DNA from: Gimesia sp. | GTDB lineage: Bacteria > Planctomycetota > Planctomycetia > Planctomycetales > Planctomycetaceae | Reading direction: 5' to 3' | DNA length: 64,000 nucleotides | Assembly (NCBI GenBank): GCA_002706765.1 | Contig: PAJV01000049.1 | Span: 62,001 to 126,000, forward strand | Notes under the pieces: model-generated | The model's database searches: none | What the model was told of the DNA's origin: nothing | Seen by the model: only the letters and a program-made list of their open reading frames with translations | Made by a program: the position numbers and the translations under genes | Shown: piece after piece, positions 7,543-15,836 of the stretch | Layout: the number at the start of each line of letters is the position of its first letter | Position numbering within the stretch: position 1 is the first letter of the stretch

Positions 7543-9213
7543 TTAAGGTGCCGCTGCAGGGGATTGCGTGTTGATTACTGAATCCCAGGTTGTGCCGATG
7601 CGAAGTTCATCAAAGAGAAAATCGGCATTGCGGGCAGCATGCAGCCTGACCTGATCGTACACGGAGGAATCCCGGAAGGGTTCGGTGGTGCAGGTCCAGA
7701 CGGGAGGTTCATGGCTGGGGATCGATTCTTCTGGTGCGAAGGCACGCATAAAAATCTGATCCAAAGCATTTTCACTGGCTACAATCTTGGCGACGAAGAA
7801 ATAGGTCTGCTCGGATTGTAACGGGGGCGCGTTCTCGATGACTTGCATTCCCGCCTGCAGAGTCGAGAAATTGTGCGAACTCATGCCCAGCAAAATTTTT
7901 GTCTGGTGGTTCCCCGGAGTCGAAGTCTGCAGGGAAAGGTTTCCATATTGCTTATTAGTTCCTTTACCGGATTTCTGTTTCTGGATGTAGAAGCTTAAGT
8001 AGTAGATGGCGTCTTTGTTCAGGCGAACCGGCTTTTCCAAGGTGCGCCAGGCAGTATTCCCTTTTCTCAGTTCTACGAGACCCAGTTGATTTTCAGCGAG
8101 TTTCGTACCCGTCAGTGATTTCAGGGGCTGGCTGTCTCCCCGGGCGGGATCACCACCATTTAATTTATTCCGCCAGGGATTCTTCCAGCCGATTCCGGCA
8201 TTTCTCCAGTCAGAAAAGCTTTCCGGATCGCTGATGACGGGGGGGTGAAAGCTGTCGTAAGCGCGGGTTTCTTCTCGAATCGCCTGCAGATTTTTGGGGT
8301 TGGTGGGGACTTCGCGTTTAAAATCTTCCGGATTGATCTGAATGTCATCAGCCCGGTTTTCTTTCAGGTGTTTTGCCTGCCCTTCCGTGATAATAATCGA
8401 TTCGGTAAAGAGTTGATTGTCCTGGTTGGGATCCACACGGACGGACCCTTCGAAGACATGCAGATCAACTTCCCCATCGGCATCGATTTTGGCACCGTAT
8501 TCCGTTCCAATATCGTGAAACGTCAACTGGGGGGTGACTAATGCAAATTCCGGAGCGGCTTCATAACCGTGCAGGACAACCTTGCCTGATGAAACAGTGG
8601 CGCAGCAGGTGGAATCCATTTTGATTCTTGTCGGCCCTTCAATGATGAGGCGGACACCGGTATCGAAGCGAAATTCCGCAAATCCTTCTTCAAGAAAGAG
8701 ATCCTGTGATAAGAGTCGCTGACCGGAAAATTTGGGAGGTGCGTTTCCTCCCCAGACACAGTCGGTCGCGCGGGTGAGTGTGGCGATGTAAGGGAGGTCG
8801 GCGACAGGTTGTTCGGTTTTGACCAACTGAGGCTGATTCCAGAAGAATCGACCGGCAATCATCCATTCCATGAGCAGTAAGATCATCATGGACGCGACTG
8901 CTACCAGAGCATAGTTGATAAAACGGGAACGTCGCGGACCTGGAGTGTGAACCTGTGTGATGGCAGGGGCGGAAGAGGGGGCGGGAGTTTCTCGAGTCAC
9001 GATCTGTTCGAGGGACTGGAGTCGTTCACTCCAGTCGGATTTGATGCCAGTATTGATGTCGATATATTCAAAATACTGAAGCATCGCCTCGGGGTGCTGT
9101 TCCAGAATATTCTGAAAGGTTTCGAACTCAGTGGATGAAAATTCTCCCTCCGGGCTATCCAGCAGCCGATTCAGCAGTTCTTCGAATTCCGGGGGGATAT
9201 CCTGTACCGACAT
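7543..9213 (-). CDS. FecR-domain membrane protein (probable anti-sigma factor type)
   Basis: 556 residues. The N-terminal 90 residues are cytoplasmic, acidic and helical and could hold the sigma factor. One membrane helix follows (about 99-117, ALVAVASMMILLLMEWM). Next is a FecR domain (about 165-270), with FRFDTGVRLIIEGPT, TVSSGKVVLH and the HDIGTEYGAKI segment, and then a C-terminal region (about 330-556) resembling the lectin/LamG-like beta-sandwich seen in planctomycete FecR proteins. Its start codon shares a base with the stop of the sigma-factor gene (TAATG), so the two are translationally coupled. The likely role is membrane-bound control of the ECF sigma factor in response to an outside signal, by analogy with FecR. 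The 261 bases after it hold only hairpins (see the terminator at 7249-7281). Confidence 0.85.
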   Translation of the reverse strand: MSVQDIPPEFEELLNRLLDSPEGEFSSTEFETFQNILEQHPEAMLQYFEYIDINTGIKSDWSERLQSLEQIVTRETPAPSSAPAITQVHTPGPRRSRFINYALVAVASMMILLLMEWMIAGRFFWNQPQLVKTEQPVADLPYIATLTRATDCVWGGNAPPKFSGQRLLSQDLFLEEGFAEFRFDTGVRLIIEGPTRIKMDSTCCATVSSGKVVLHGYEAAPEFALVTPQLTFHDIGTEYGAKIDADGEVDLHVFEGSVRVDPNQDNQLFTESIIITEGQAKHLKENRADDIQINPEDFKREVPTNPKNLQAIREETRAYDSFHPPVISDPESFSDWRNAGIGWKNPWRNKLNGGDPARGDSQPLKSLTGTKLAENQLGLVELRKGNTAWRTLEKPVRLNKDAIYYLSFYIQKQKSGKGTNKQYGNLSLQTSTPGNHQTKILLGMSSHNFSTLQAGMQVIENAPPLQSEQTYFFVAKIVASENALDQIFMRAFAPEESIPSHEPPVWTCTTEPFRDSSVYDQVRLHAARNADFLFDELRIGTTWDSVINTQSPAAAP

Positions 9214-9758
9214 TATGACTGACGCCCACTTTGAAGCTTACGAGATATACAAGCCGCCAGTTCACGTCTGAGAAGTGAAAGACGGTTGTAAAGGGTCTGG
9301 ATTGTTTTGCCAGCAGTCCTGGCGATTTCTTTCACCGACTGATTTTCAAAGACGGCATTTTTGAGTAACTGCTGATCTGAGGAGTTCAAACCCTGCAGAC
9401 ATTCCTGGAGAAAATCGAGGCGGATATCATGGTTATTCAAATGTTCTTCACGTTCATGTGACATCGTTTCAATCAGCTCCTGATTAAAAAAATGTCGATC
9501 CCTTCCAATGCTTCTTCGGTAATTGCATACAGTAAAAAAAGCGACTCCACAGGCCCAGGAGAAAAAATCCCGGTCCTGGTCAAATTCATCGAACTTATTC
9601 CACAGCGTCAAACACACATGCTGGTAGACATCCTCCGCATCCGAATTGTGGGGGACCAGTGTTCGGATATAACCGAATATCCGTAAACGATCTTTACTCA
9701 GTAAAGATGTAAACACCCCTCTGGTATCCGGATGTAAAGACGATGTGGAAGTCGACAT
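9213..9758 (-). CDS. ECF-type RNA polymerase sigma factor, Rhodopirellula/Verrucomicrobium family
   Basis: 181 residues with the two conserved sigma regions: region 2 at about 20-90 (SDAEDVYQHVCLTLW, then FFSWACGVA) and region 4 at about 125-172 with the helix-turn-helix VKEIARTAGKTIQTLYNRL. This is the planctomycete/verrucomicrobial ECF family that is typically followed by a FecR-domain gene, as here. TAA of this gene and ATG of the FecR gene share one base. The two proteins most likely form a sigma/anti-sigma signalling pair. The target regulon is not visible; genes of similar systems often act on surface proteins. No good Shine-Dalgarno was seen before the ATG. Confidence 0.9.
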   Translation of the reverse strand: MSTSTSSLHPDTRGVFTSLLSKDRLRIFGYIRTLVPHNSDAEDVYQHVCLTLWNKFDEFDQDRDFFSWACGVAFFTVCNYRRSIGRDRHFFNQELIETMSHEREEHLNNHDIRLDFLQECLQGLNSSDQQLLKNAVFENQSVKEIARTAGKTIQTLYNRLSLLRRELAACISRKLQSGRQS

Positions 9759-10165
9759 GAAAGTCGGGAACTCCGTTCGGAAGAAACTCTGGCGATTTGC
9801 AATCTTCTAATCATAATGAAAGCAACCCATCATTAAAATTAAATAGCTGCAAACTTTACCTGAGAACGGGAAACTCCGCCAATTCTATGTCATTCACAAT
9901 ACATACGGTTAGTATACTTTCAAGTAAAAAATCGGTTTGCCTATTGAAACTTGTTCTCAAACCACGGAGATTTACCATATAAAATTGCGAAAAATCAGAA
10001 TTCCGCTCTGGAAGTGGAGAACGCGTGGATGTGACTCAGGAAATAGCCGCCAGATTTCATTAGCTGAAACACCGGGATTTAGATGAAACTCTTTCCTGGT
10101 TATGGTATTCTGTCAGTTCAGATCGGGTTGTTTCCGAGATTTCATCATGGAACCAAAAGGGACGA
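9759..10165. other. Divergent intergenic region, 407 bp
   Basis: AT-rich spacer between the sigma-factor gene (minus) and the small exported protein (plus). It must hold both promoters. I found no convincing -35/-10 pair with normal spacing, no hairpin and no RNA gene. Nothing supports the short open frames within it. Confidence 0.5.
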
Positions 10166-10768
10166 GTGAGTGCGATGAAAAACAAGACACGAACGTTGTT
10201 TGACGTGAGTAGCCTGCTGGTAGCGGCGATGATGATCATGCTGGCAGGTACTGGATGTAAGGATCCAAAAGAGATCGCCCGTGAACAGGGAGAAACTATT
10301 CAGGAACAAGCTCAACAGAAAATGCCTCAGGAACCGGCAGCAGAAAATGCGGCTGCCGACGCGCAGGCAGATCATCCGGATGACAATAAGAAAAGCATTA
10401 TCCACAAAACAACCGCTGTTGTAGTGGATGCAAAAAAGGCATTGGAAAACCCGGATATTGAAATTGTGGATGGCAAAATTAAAGGGGTCGATCCATTTAC
10501 CCAGGCTGGCAGTGCTTATGTCTCGATGGCGTCCCGCGTGAGTACATTGGGAATGCAGCAGGCGATTCAGCATCATAAAGTGCTGAATGACCGGTTCCCG
10601 ACTTACGATGAATATATGCAGATGATGAAAGAGAATCGCATCGAATTTGCTCAGCTTCCGCCTTACAAAATGTACGGTTATAATGCCGAGTCCGGTAATA
10701 TCCTCGTTCTTCAGGATAACAGGAAAAAAGCAGAGCTCTATAAAAAAGCAGGAATTCCACTCGACTGA
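10166..10768 (+). CDS. Small exported protein, possible lipoprotein, unknown function
   Basis: 200 residues. The N-terminus has a hydrophobic segment SSLLVAAMMIMLAGTGC followed by charged residues; this looks like a signal peptide ending in a lipobox-like Cys, although the -3 residue is Gly rather than Leu, so the lipid attachment is uncertain. Then comes a Glu/Gln/Ala-rich linker (about 35-75) and a folded C-terminal half (about 85-200) with ITEM-like alternation of helices that I cannot assign to a family. Start: GTG at 10166 has AAAAGG six bases before it; ATG at 10175 is the alternative and lies far from that site. Its upstream neighbour is the divergent ECF sigma gene. No function can be given. 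Confidence 0.7.
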   Translation: MSAMKNKTRTLFDVSSLLVAAMMIMLAGTGCKDPKEIAREQGETIQEQAQQKMPQEPAAENAAADAQADHPDDNKKSIIHKTTAVVVDAKKALENPDIEIVDGKIKGVDPFTQAGSAYVSMASRVSTLGMQQAIQHHKVLNDRFPTYDEYMQMMKENRIEFAQLPPYKMYGYNAESGNILVLQDNRKKAELYKKAGIPLD

Positions 10769-10832
10769 GCAATATTGTCGTGCAGTGGCATACTATCTGC
10801 ACCTTACTTCTTCATCCCCTGAATTGAAGAGT

Positions 10833-10856
10833 GAATGTTGATTCGAATCAACATTC
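10833..10856. promoter_or_regulatory. Perfect 24-bp palindrome
   Basis: The half-site GAATGTTGATTC is followed directly by its exact reverse complement, without a loop. It lies 65 bases after the stop of the 200-aa protein and 69 bases before the start of the next small gene. It could be a hairpin at the mRNA end, but no T-run follows, so an operator is equally possible. A second palindrome nearby (10889-10900) shares the core ATCAACAT. Confidence 0.5.
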
Positions 10857-10888
10857 GTTTCAAAACAGTATCAGCGTGTTGCAGAAAA

Positions 10889-10900
10889 TCAACATGTTGA
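10889..10900. promoter_or_regulatory. Perfect 12-bp palindrome TCAACATGTTGA
   Basis: TCAACATGTTGA reads the same on both strands and sits 24 bases before the ATG of the next gene. It contains the same ATCAACAT core as the 24-bp palindrome 33 bases upstream. A transcription-factor site is a reasonable guess; nothing else supports it. Confidence 0.35.
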
Positions 10901-10924
10901 ACAACATTTGAAGAGGTGAGTCTT

Positions 10925-11266
10925 ATGAATTACCCACAACCTGCAAAAATCAGAAAGACTGCTACGCGGTTATTGATGCTGGGAATCCTGACAGCCACTA
11001 TGAGCGTCAGCAATGGTATTCAGCATGCAGAAGCAGACAACTGGGCCTTTAACCGTTCCTATTACAGCCACGACCTGCCACCTGAAGTCGCTGCACAGTA
11101 TCCGCGGCCTGAAAGTCGTTCGGCGTACCGAACTCCCGAGTTGGCGACCACTCCCGGTTTTGCATTACGTGGTGCCCGTCGCTGGAATTATGTGCGACTG
11201 TATAGCGGGAACAGCTATGATACCACGATTTATCGCAGCGACACATTCAATGTAGTCGCCCCTTGA
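10925..11266 (+). CDS. Small exported protein, unknown function
   Basis: 113 residues starting at the ATG at 10925, which has GAAGAGG eight bases before it; a GTG three codons upstream is in frame but overlaps that site. Residues 15-38 form a signal peptide (basic start, hydrophobic LLMLGILTATMSVSNGI, then AEA). The mature part of about 75 residues is rich in Tyr, Arg and Ser (YYSHDLPPEVAAQYPRPE, RRWNYVRLYSG) and has no Cys. It resembles no family I know. The gene is convergent with the operon that follows, and a bidirectional hairpin separates them. Confidence 0.7.
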   Translation: MNYPQPAKIRKTATRLLMLGILTATMSVSNGIQHAEADNWAFNRSYYSHDLPPEVAAQYPRPESRSAYRTPELATTPGFALRGARRWNYVRLYSGNSYDTTIYRSDTFNVVAP

Positions 11267-11313
11267 TCATTGTCAGATTCGTCTGCTGTTCGAAACAGCA
11301 AATGTGATCTCTC

Positions 11314-11363
11314 AAAACGTACTTCTCTGACTATCCCGAAACGGTCAGGGAGTACGTTTTTTC
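11314..11363. terminator. Bidirectional terminator
   Basis: A long hairpin: AAAACGTACT (11314-11323) pairs with AGTACGTTTT (11351-11360), and the inner CTGAC/GTCAG extends the stem with one bulge. A T-run follows on plus (11357-11362) and an A-run precedes it. It serves the plus-strand small gene and covers the last codons and stop of the minus-strand gene ending at 11345. Confidence 0.7.
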
Positions 11364-12049
11364 TTTTCTGCCAGCGCTTCATAGTAACGCCGCACCTGAT
11401 CTTCGTACTGGGGGAGAAATTTTTCGGTATAGATGTTCAACAGCTGCTGTCTCATCGCGGGAGGCAGATGTCCCCAGGCATCTTTGGCATAATTGTTTTT
11501 GTCATTCACATTGCCGGGAGTCGCCTGGCCTGCTTCCTGGCGGTCGGTAGACTGCCGCGCGGGTCCCTGAGAGAGCTGACTCTCGTTTTTCTGCTTCTGC
11601 ATCCCTTCACGGTCCTGTCGCTTTTGCTGCTGTTCCTGATTCTGCGGGTTATTCTGGCTCTGTTGACGCATCGAAGTTTTCGGGGCCTGCTCGACCAGGC
11701 GAATCAGTTTTTCGAGATCTTCCACCACCTGTTTCTGAATCTGTTCCGCTTCTTTTCCCGTTTCCTGATTTTCAATCAGTTTCCCGGCACGTTGCATCTC
11801 TTTAATGATGGGCTCAATGGGTAACTGATTTTTTTGAGCCCATTTTTTCAGTTTTTCGATCTGCTGATTCTGCGGATCTTTGTCTGCAGGTTGAACCGGC
11901 TGTGGTTTATCTGCCTGAGCCTGTGCGGGGTCTTCGTTACTGGTGTTCTCGTCAGCATGCACTGTCGCTACAGAGAGAAAGAAGCTGGCAGTCGCAGTGA
12001 GAGCAAGCAGATACAGGGGCAGTGTCGATTTGAAATGGTTCATCTTCAT
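11345..12049 (-). CDS. Exported Gln/Lys-rich protein, last gene of the VWA/coiled-coil operon
   Basis: 234 residues. Signal peptide at about 8-32 (LYLLALTATASFFLSVATVHA). The rest is very hydrophilic, rich in Gln, Lys, Glu and Asn, probably helical or disordered, with low-complexity stretches such as NNPQNQEQQQKRQD. The C-terminal part (about 190-230, WGHLPPAMRQQLLNIYTEKF) resembles the end segment found in planctomycete proteins of such operons. It overlaps the 1247-aa gene by 4 bases, so it is co-translated. The protein probably works in the periplasm with the two membrane proteins encoded upstream; its biochemical role is unknown. Confidence 0.75.
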   Translation of the reverse strand: MKMNHFKSTLPLYLLALTATASFFLSVATVHADENTSNEDPAQAQADKPQPVQPADKDPQNQQIEKLKKWAQKNQLPIEPIIKEMQRAGKLIENQETGKEAEQIQKQVVEDLEKLIRLVEQAPKTSMRQQSQNNPQNQEQQQKRQDREGMQKQKNESQLSQGPARQSTDRQEAGQATPGNVNDKNNYAKDAWGHLPPAMRQQLLNIYTEKFLPQYEDQVRRYYEALAEKKKRTP

Positions 12050-15000
12050 TGTTGGATCTCAAGATTCTGTTCCGGCTCATCCGGCAGGAGTTGATTAAAG
12101 AGTACTAACAGTTCCTGTGAGAGCTCGGCCAGGTCGGCCTGTTCTTTTGAAAGTTGCTTTCTCAATTCAAGCTGCGGTGCAGACAATTTTTTCTGTGGCA
12201 TCAGGCTCTCATTGAATGCCGTCGTCCGCTCCAGGAGATCCTGCTGCAGGAGTTTGAGTAATCGAAGCTGGGCAATCATGGGAATCTGATCGGAGGGCAT
12301 CGACTGCTGCTGGCTTTCACCAGACTGTTCTTCACCCGGTTGGGAATCTGCTTTATCACTCAGTGCCTGGAGCAGAGTTTTGAGCCCGGATTCCGCATTC
12401 TGCTCGGCGTTCAACGTCTGCTCGTCTGTCAGTCTCTGGTCCAGTCGGTCGACAGCGATTTTCAACTGGTCGACTGCTTTCTGCATCGCCAGTTTAAATG
12501 CAGGTGCTTTCGCCAGCTTGTCTGCTGTTTTTTCTGCCTGTTGCTGCAGGTCCTGTTCGGTCTGCTGCAGCAGTTTAAGTGATTTCAACTGTCCGCGCGA
12601 CCAGCGACCGCGTGAAATGCGTTCCTGTTCCAGCCGATTGGTTTCTGCAATGACAGCCTGCTGCCGTTCTATCAGTCCTTTGATTTCCGCTTCCAGCTTG
12701 ATGAACTGTTCAAAGGCCAGAGATTCTTCCAGTTCGTTGCGACGCGCGGCCAGTTCACGTTGTGCCTGCTCCAGGTCATCAAGCGATTCCTTGAGCTGCT
12801 CTTGTGCCTGTTCGGTATTTCCCTGTTGCAATGCCTCGTTGATCTGCTCTGTTCGACGGCCGCTGCGCTGCATCGAATCCGCGGCCCGGTTGAGGCTGAG
12901 CCGCTGGAGTTTCTGTTTCAGTTGCTGCATCTGTTGTTTCAGTTCCTGTTCGTGTTTCCTCAACTGCTGCAGTTCTGCCAGCTGTTCTTCACCCTTTAAT
13001 TCCGAATCCGCTTTCTTCAGTTTTTGTAATACCTCTTCCTGCTTCTGTTTGATCAGGTTCAGTTCCTGTTCACGCTTTATCAGTTCGTCTAACACCTCTG
13101 CGGTCGAACTGGCTGGTTGATTTTCGAAGATGTTTTTTAATTTCTGCATCGACTCCTGTAACTGCTGCTGTTCCTGCAGCGCCTGTCCTACCTGATTCTG
13201 TTTTAATCTGTCTGCAGTCTGTTTCATGACGTCGGGAATCGAATTTTTCCGCAGGAAGTCGATTGCTGACTGGTTCCGCTGCTGTTCGGAGGCTGCGAGA
13301 TCCGGATCCTGGGCGTTCATCGCATCAAGCAGATTGCGGAATGATTTAAAACTTTCCGCCTGTTGTTCCTGGCGGTGAGCCAGCTTTTCCAGGTCAGCCT
13401 GTTCCTGCAGTCTCAGCTTTCCAAACGCTTTGGTGATCGTTTTTCTGGCCAGCGATTCTGTCTGGTTTTGAATATCTGCCTGCTGCTGAATCTGTTCATC
13501 CAGTTCGGCAACCAGATCCCTGGTCTTCTGCCACTGTGCCAGAGATTTTAATACATGATCCAGTCGTTCAATCACACGTTGCTGTCCATTACTGGCGACA
13601 GTTAATGCTTCCAGCGGTGACGTCTCACTTTTGGTTCCCTGTTTCTCTTTTGTTTCTGTTGGACTGGTTTCTTTGGCCGGCGCAGTCGTGTCCGGATCCC
13701 GGGAATCCCCTGCATCCGCTCTGGCCAGCATCTTTTTTCGGGCCTGTGTGATCTGTTCCTGAATCTCCGGAAAGACCTGCTCATTCAACTGGGAAAGTTC
13801 CGTGTTGAGTTCAGCCAGCCTCTGCTGCATGGCCGGATCTTTAATACGATTCCAGTCCAGTTCCTGCAGCAGTTCCCGGGAACGCTGCTCCAGACCTGTG
13901 CGGGGACTATGGAGTTGAGAGGCGATCCGCTTCTGATCCATTTCTACCTGTTTGATCGTATCAATCTCTTCGGTGCGTGCCTGGCCGACGCGTTGCAACT
14001 GATGCTGGACATCTTTGATTTCCGTTTGGAGCAACCGCTGATCCTTGAGGACGCGCGTGAGTTCTTCCAGTAGGTTCCCCTGGCGGTTTGCCAGTTCATT
14101 GGCTTTAAACTGGGGACTGACGATTGTTAAAACACGCGAAATACTGGTTCCGATGTGGGAGTCTGCTGCCTGCTCCGATTTCGTATTCGCGGTGGGACCG
14201 GGCTGAAAGTGATCACGGGCTTCGGCGCGAAAAATAATCCGGTCACCTTCGTTAAGTGCCAGGTCTGAGAGATTCCAGTTGTCAGTCAGCGTCAGATCTT
14301 TCGGCTGGCTTTCTCCCTCTTTCGCTGCAGATCCCGGGTTGAAAGGGAGCGGAAAGGCAACATTCTCCCGGTCAGTACGCAGGGCGCGCGAGAGTGACTC
14401 CTGGCTGGAAGATTTCTGATAGCGGATGAGTGCGTTCTCGATGCCCAGGTCATCATGTACGACGACCGTCAGGGGAATTTGAGCAGCGGGTGTCACCTGC
14501 AGGTCAGTATCAGGGACTTCCAGGAAGACCTCCGGAACGTCATCGCTGATGGCGGTGATTTCAAAATGTTCCGGCGCGGGAGGTTTGAACCCCTGGTCAT
14601 TTTCCGCTTCAAACCAGTAGGAGTAAGTCCCCGGTTCATTCACAACAAAAGAACCTGCAAAATGTTTTCGATCTGAATCCAGCTTCAGGGGGACAGGATC
14701 AGCGTTTTTGATGCGCAGCGTTACCGTTTTCAATAATTTGTTTGAACTGGCTTCAAACTCCACGCGCGTACCGACCAGTGCTTTGAAATTGCCGATGCCG
14801 GCGGGGAGCACTTCTTCAACACGACCTGTATAAGCTGGTGGTATCAGTTTCACCTGTTCCAGTTGAAGTGTGGTGGGAGGAACTGCCACGATGTTGAGCC
14901 AGGGCATCCGGTTATCATCGCCACCCACGGCACGCAGTTTGAGCAACCTGTTGGAAACCATTAAAGAGCCTGTGCCCATGTCATGCGCGACCCCGGATTT

Positions 15001-15789
15001 ATCGGGCACGGATACAATGCGCAGGGGGTCGGAATAGATTTTATTCTCAGAGTCCTGTTTCTGGCGGGACTGATATTCGAGACGTAGATCCGCGGGAGGA
15101 GTCCCCTTGCGGTTTTCCACAAAAAACTGAAAGGTCTGGCCTTCGACCACCTGGTAGGGATTGTTCGGTCCGGTTTCGATGGGAACCAGGTTTTCGTCCA
15201 GAATCTGCAGTTCCACCCGTTGAGGCCAGTCGGGTGCGGAAAACGGGAGGATCAGGCGGTGAAGCCCCAGCATCACTTCCTGGGGATGCAGCAGTGTTAA
15301 GAATGCCGTAAACAGACAGAGCAGTGCTGCCGAGAACATGATTTTTCTGAGGGGATGTGTATCGATCAACTCCATGAAATTAATCTGAGAGGCACGCTGG
15401 TAAGCATTTTCAATCACAGCCTGCCGCATCTGCTGTGATCCGGCAAAGTGTGTGGCCGGCTGCTGATCAAACTGAATGCTGCTGGAAAAGCTGTCCCGCA
15501 GGGTCGGGTAGCGGCGTTCGATTTTCAGTGCGAGGTCTAAATCGGTCAGGGGAGTTTTCAACGGGACGATGAGATGCTTCCAGAGGATCCCGATTACGAT
15601 TGCGCCTGCCGCGAGGCCCAGTAAGAGCCTGGTGGCGGGATCTGCAATTCCCAGTATCCAGTCCAGGCTGATGATCAATGTTGCCAGTCCGAGGAACAGG
15701 GCCAGTCCCCAGCACAAACCATTCAGCCAGATGAGCTGGCGGATTTTGTGATGCAGTTGTTCCAGTTGTACCCGTATGGAATGTTGCAT
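12046..15789 (-). CDS. Large coiled-coil membrane protein (DUF4175-like)
   Basis: 1247 residues. The N-terminus holds two adjacent membrane helices (about 18-37 and 51-70) and a third at about 150-167, a layout like DUF4175 proteins. Residues about 180-560 are beta-rich and look like periplasmic Ig-like units (VEGQTFQFFVENRKG, EPGTYSYWFEAENDQG). From about 560 to the end the chain is an almost continuous coiled coil rich in Gln, Glu, Leu and Lys. The gene is the middle member of a tight operon: 47 bases after the VWA gene and overlapping the next gene by 4 bases. This suggests a membrane complex in which the coiled-coil part spans the periplasm. No catalytic motif was seen. Confidence 0.75.
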   Translation of the reverse strand: MQHSIRVQLEQLHHKIRQLIWLNGLCWGLALFLGLATLIISLDWILGIADPATRLLLGLAAGAIVIGILWKHLIVPLKTPLTDLDLALKIERRYPTLRDSFSSSIQFDQQPATHFAGSQQMRQAVIENAYQRASQINFMELIDTHPLRKIMFSAALLCLFTAFLTLLHPQEVMLGLHRLILPFSAPDWPQRVELQILDENLVPIETGPNNPYQVVEGQTFQFFVENRKGTPPADLRLEYQSRQKQDSENKIYSDPLRIVSVPDKSGVAHDMGTGSLMVSNRLLKLRAVGGDDNRMPWLNIVAVPPTTLQLEQVKLIPPAYTGRVEEVLPAGIGNFKALVGTRVEFEASSNKLLKTVTLRIKNADPVPLKLDSDRKHFAGSFVVNEPGTYSYWFEAENDQGFKPPAPEHFEITAISDDVPEVFLEVPDTDLQVTPAAQIPLTVVVHDDLGIENALIRYQKSSSQESLSRALRTDRENVAFPLPFNPGSAAKEGESQPKDLTLTDNWNLSDLALNEGDRIIFRAEARDHFQPGPTANTKSEQAADSHIGTSISRVLTIVSPQFKANELANRQGNLLEELTRVLKDQRLLQTEIKDVQHQLQRVGQARTEEIDTIKQVEMDQKRIASQLHSPRTGLEQRSRELLQELDWNRIKDPAMQQRLAELNTELSQLNEQVFPEIQEQITQARKKMLARADAGDSRDPDTTAPAKETSPTETKEKQGTKSETSPLEALTVASNGQQRVIERLDHVLKSLAQWQKTRDLVAELDEQIQQQADIQNQTESLARKTITKAFGKLRLQEQADLEKLAHRQEQQAESFKSFRNLLDAMNAQDPDLAASEQQRNQSAIDFLRKNSIPDVMKQTADRLKQNQVGQALQEQQQLQESMQKLKNIFENQPASSTAEVLDELIKREQELNLIKQKQEEVLQKLKKADSELKGEEQLAELQQLRKHEQELKQQMQQLKQKLQRLSLNRAADSMQRSGRRTEQINEALQQGNTEQAQEQLKESLDDLEQAQRELAARRNELEESLAFEQFIKLEAEIKGLIERQQAVIAETNRLEQERISRGRWSRGQLKSLKLLQQTEQDLQQQAEKTADKLAKAPAFKLAMQKAVDQLKIAVDRLDQRLTDEQTLNAEQNAESGLKTLLQALSDKADSQPGEEQSGESQQQSMPSDQIPMIAQLRLLKLLQQDLLERTTAFNESLMPQKKLSAPQLELRKQLSKEQADLAELSQELLVLFNQLLPDEPEQNLEIQQ

Positions 15790-15836
15790 GATGAAGTTTC
15801 AGGGGAACACAGGGACTTAAAAAGTGACTATGATTA

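Noticed and set aside
7523-7557. 8-bp stem GCAGCGGC/GCCGCTGC at the end of the FecR gene
   Set aside because: The loop is long, part of the stem is coding sequence, and the convincing terminator for this strand is the hairpin at 7249-7281.
12380-13120. A 246-codon plus-strand frame coding a Ser/Cys/Phe-rich product
   Set aside because: It is the antisense shadow of the Gln/Leu-rich coiled coil on the minus strand; such repeats give open antisense frames.
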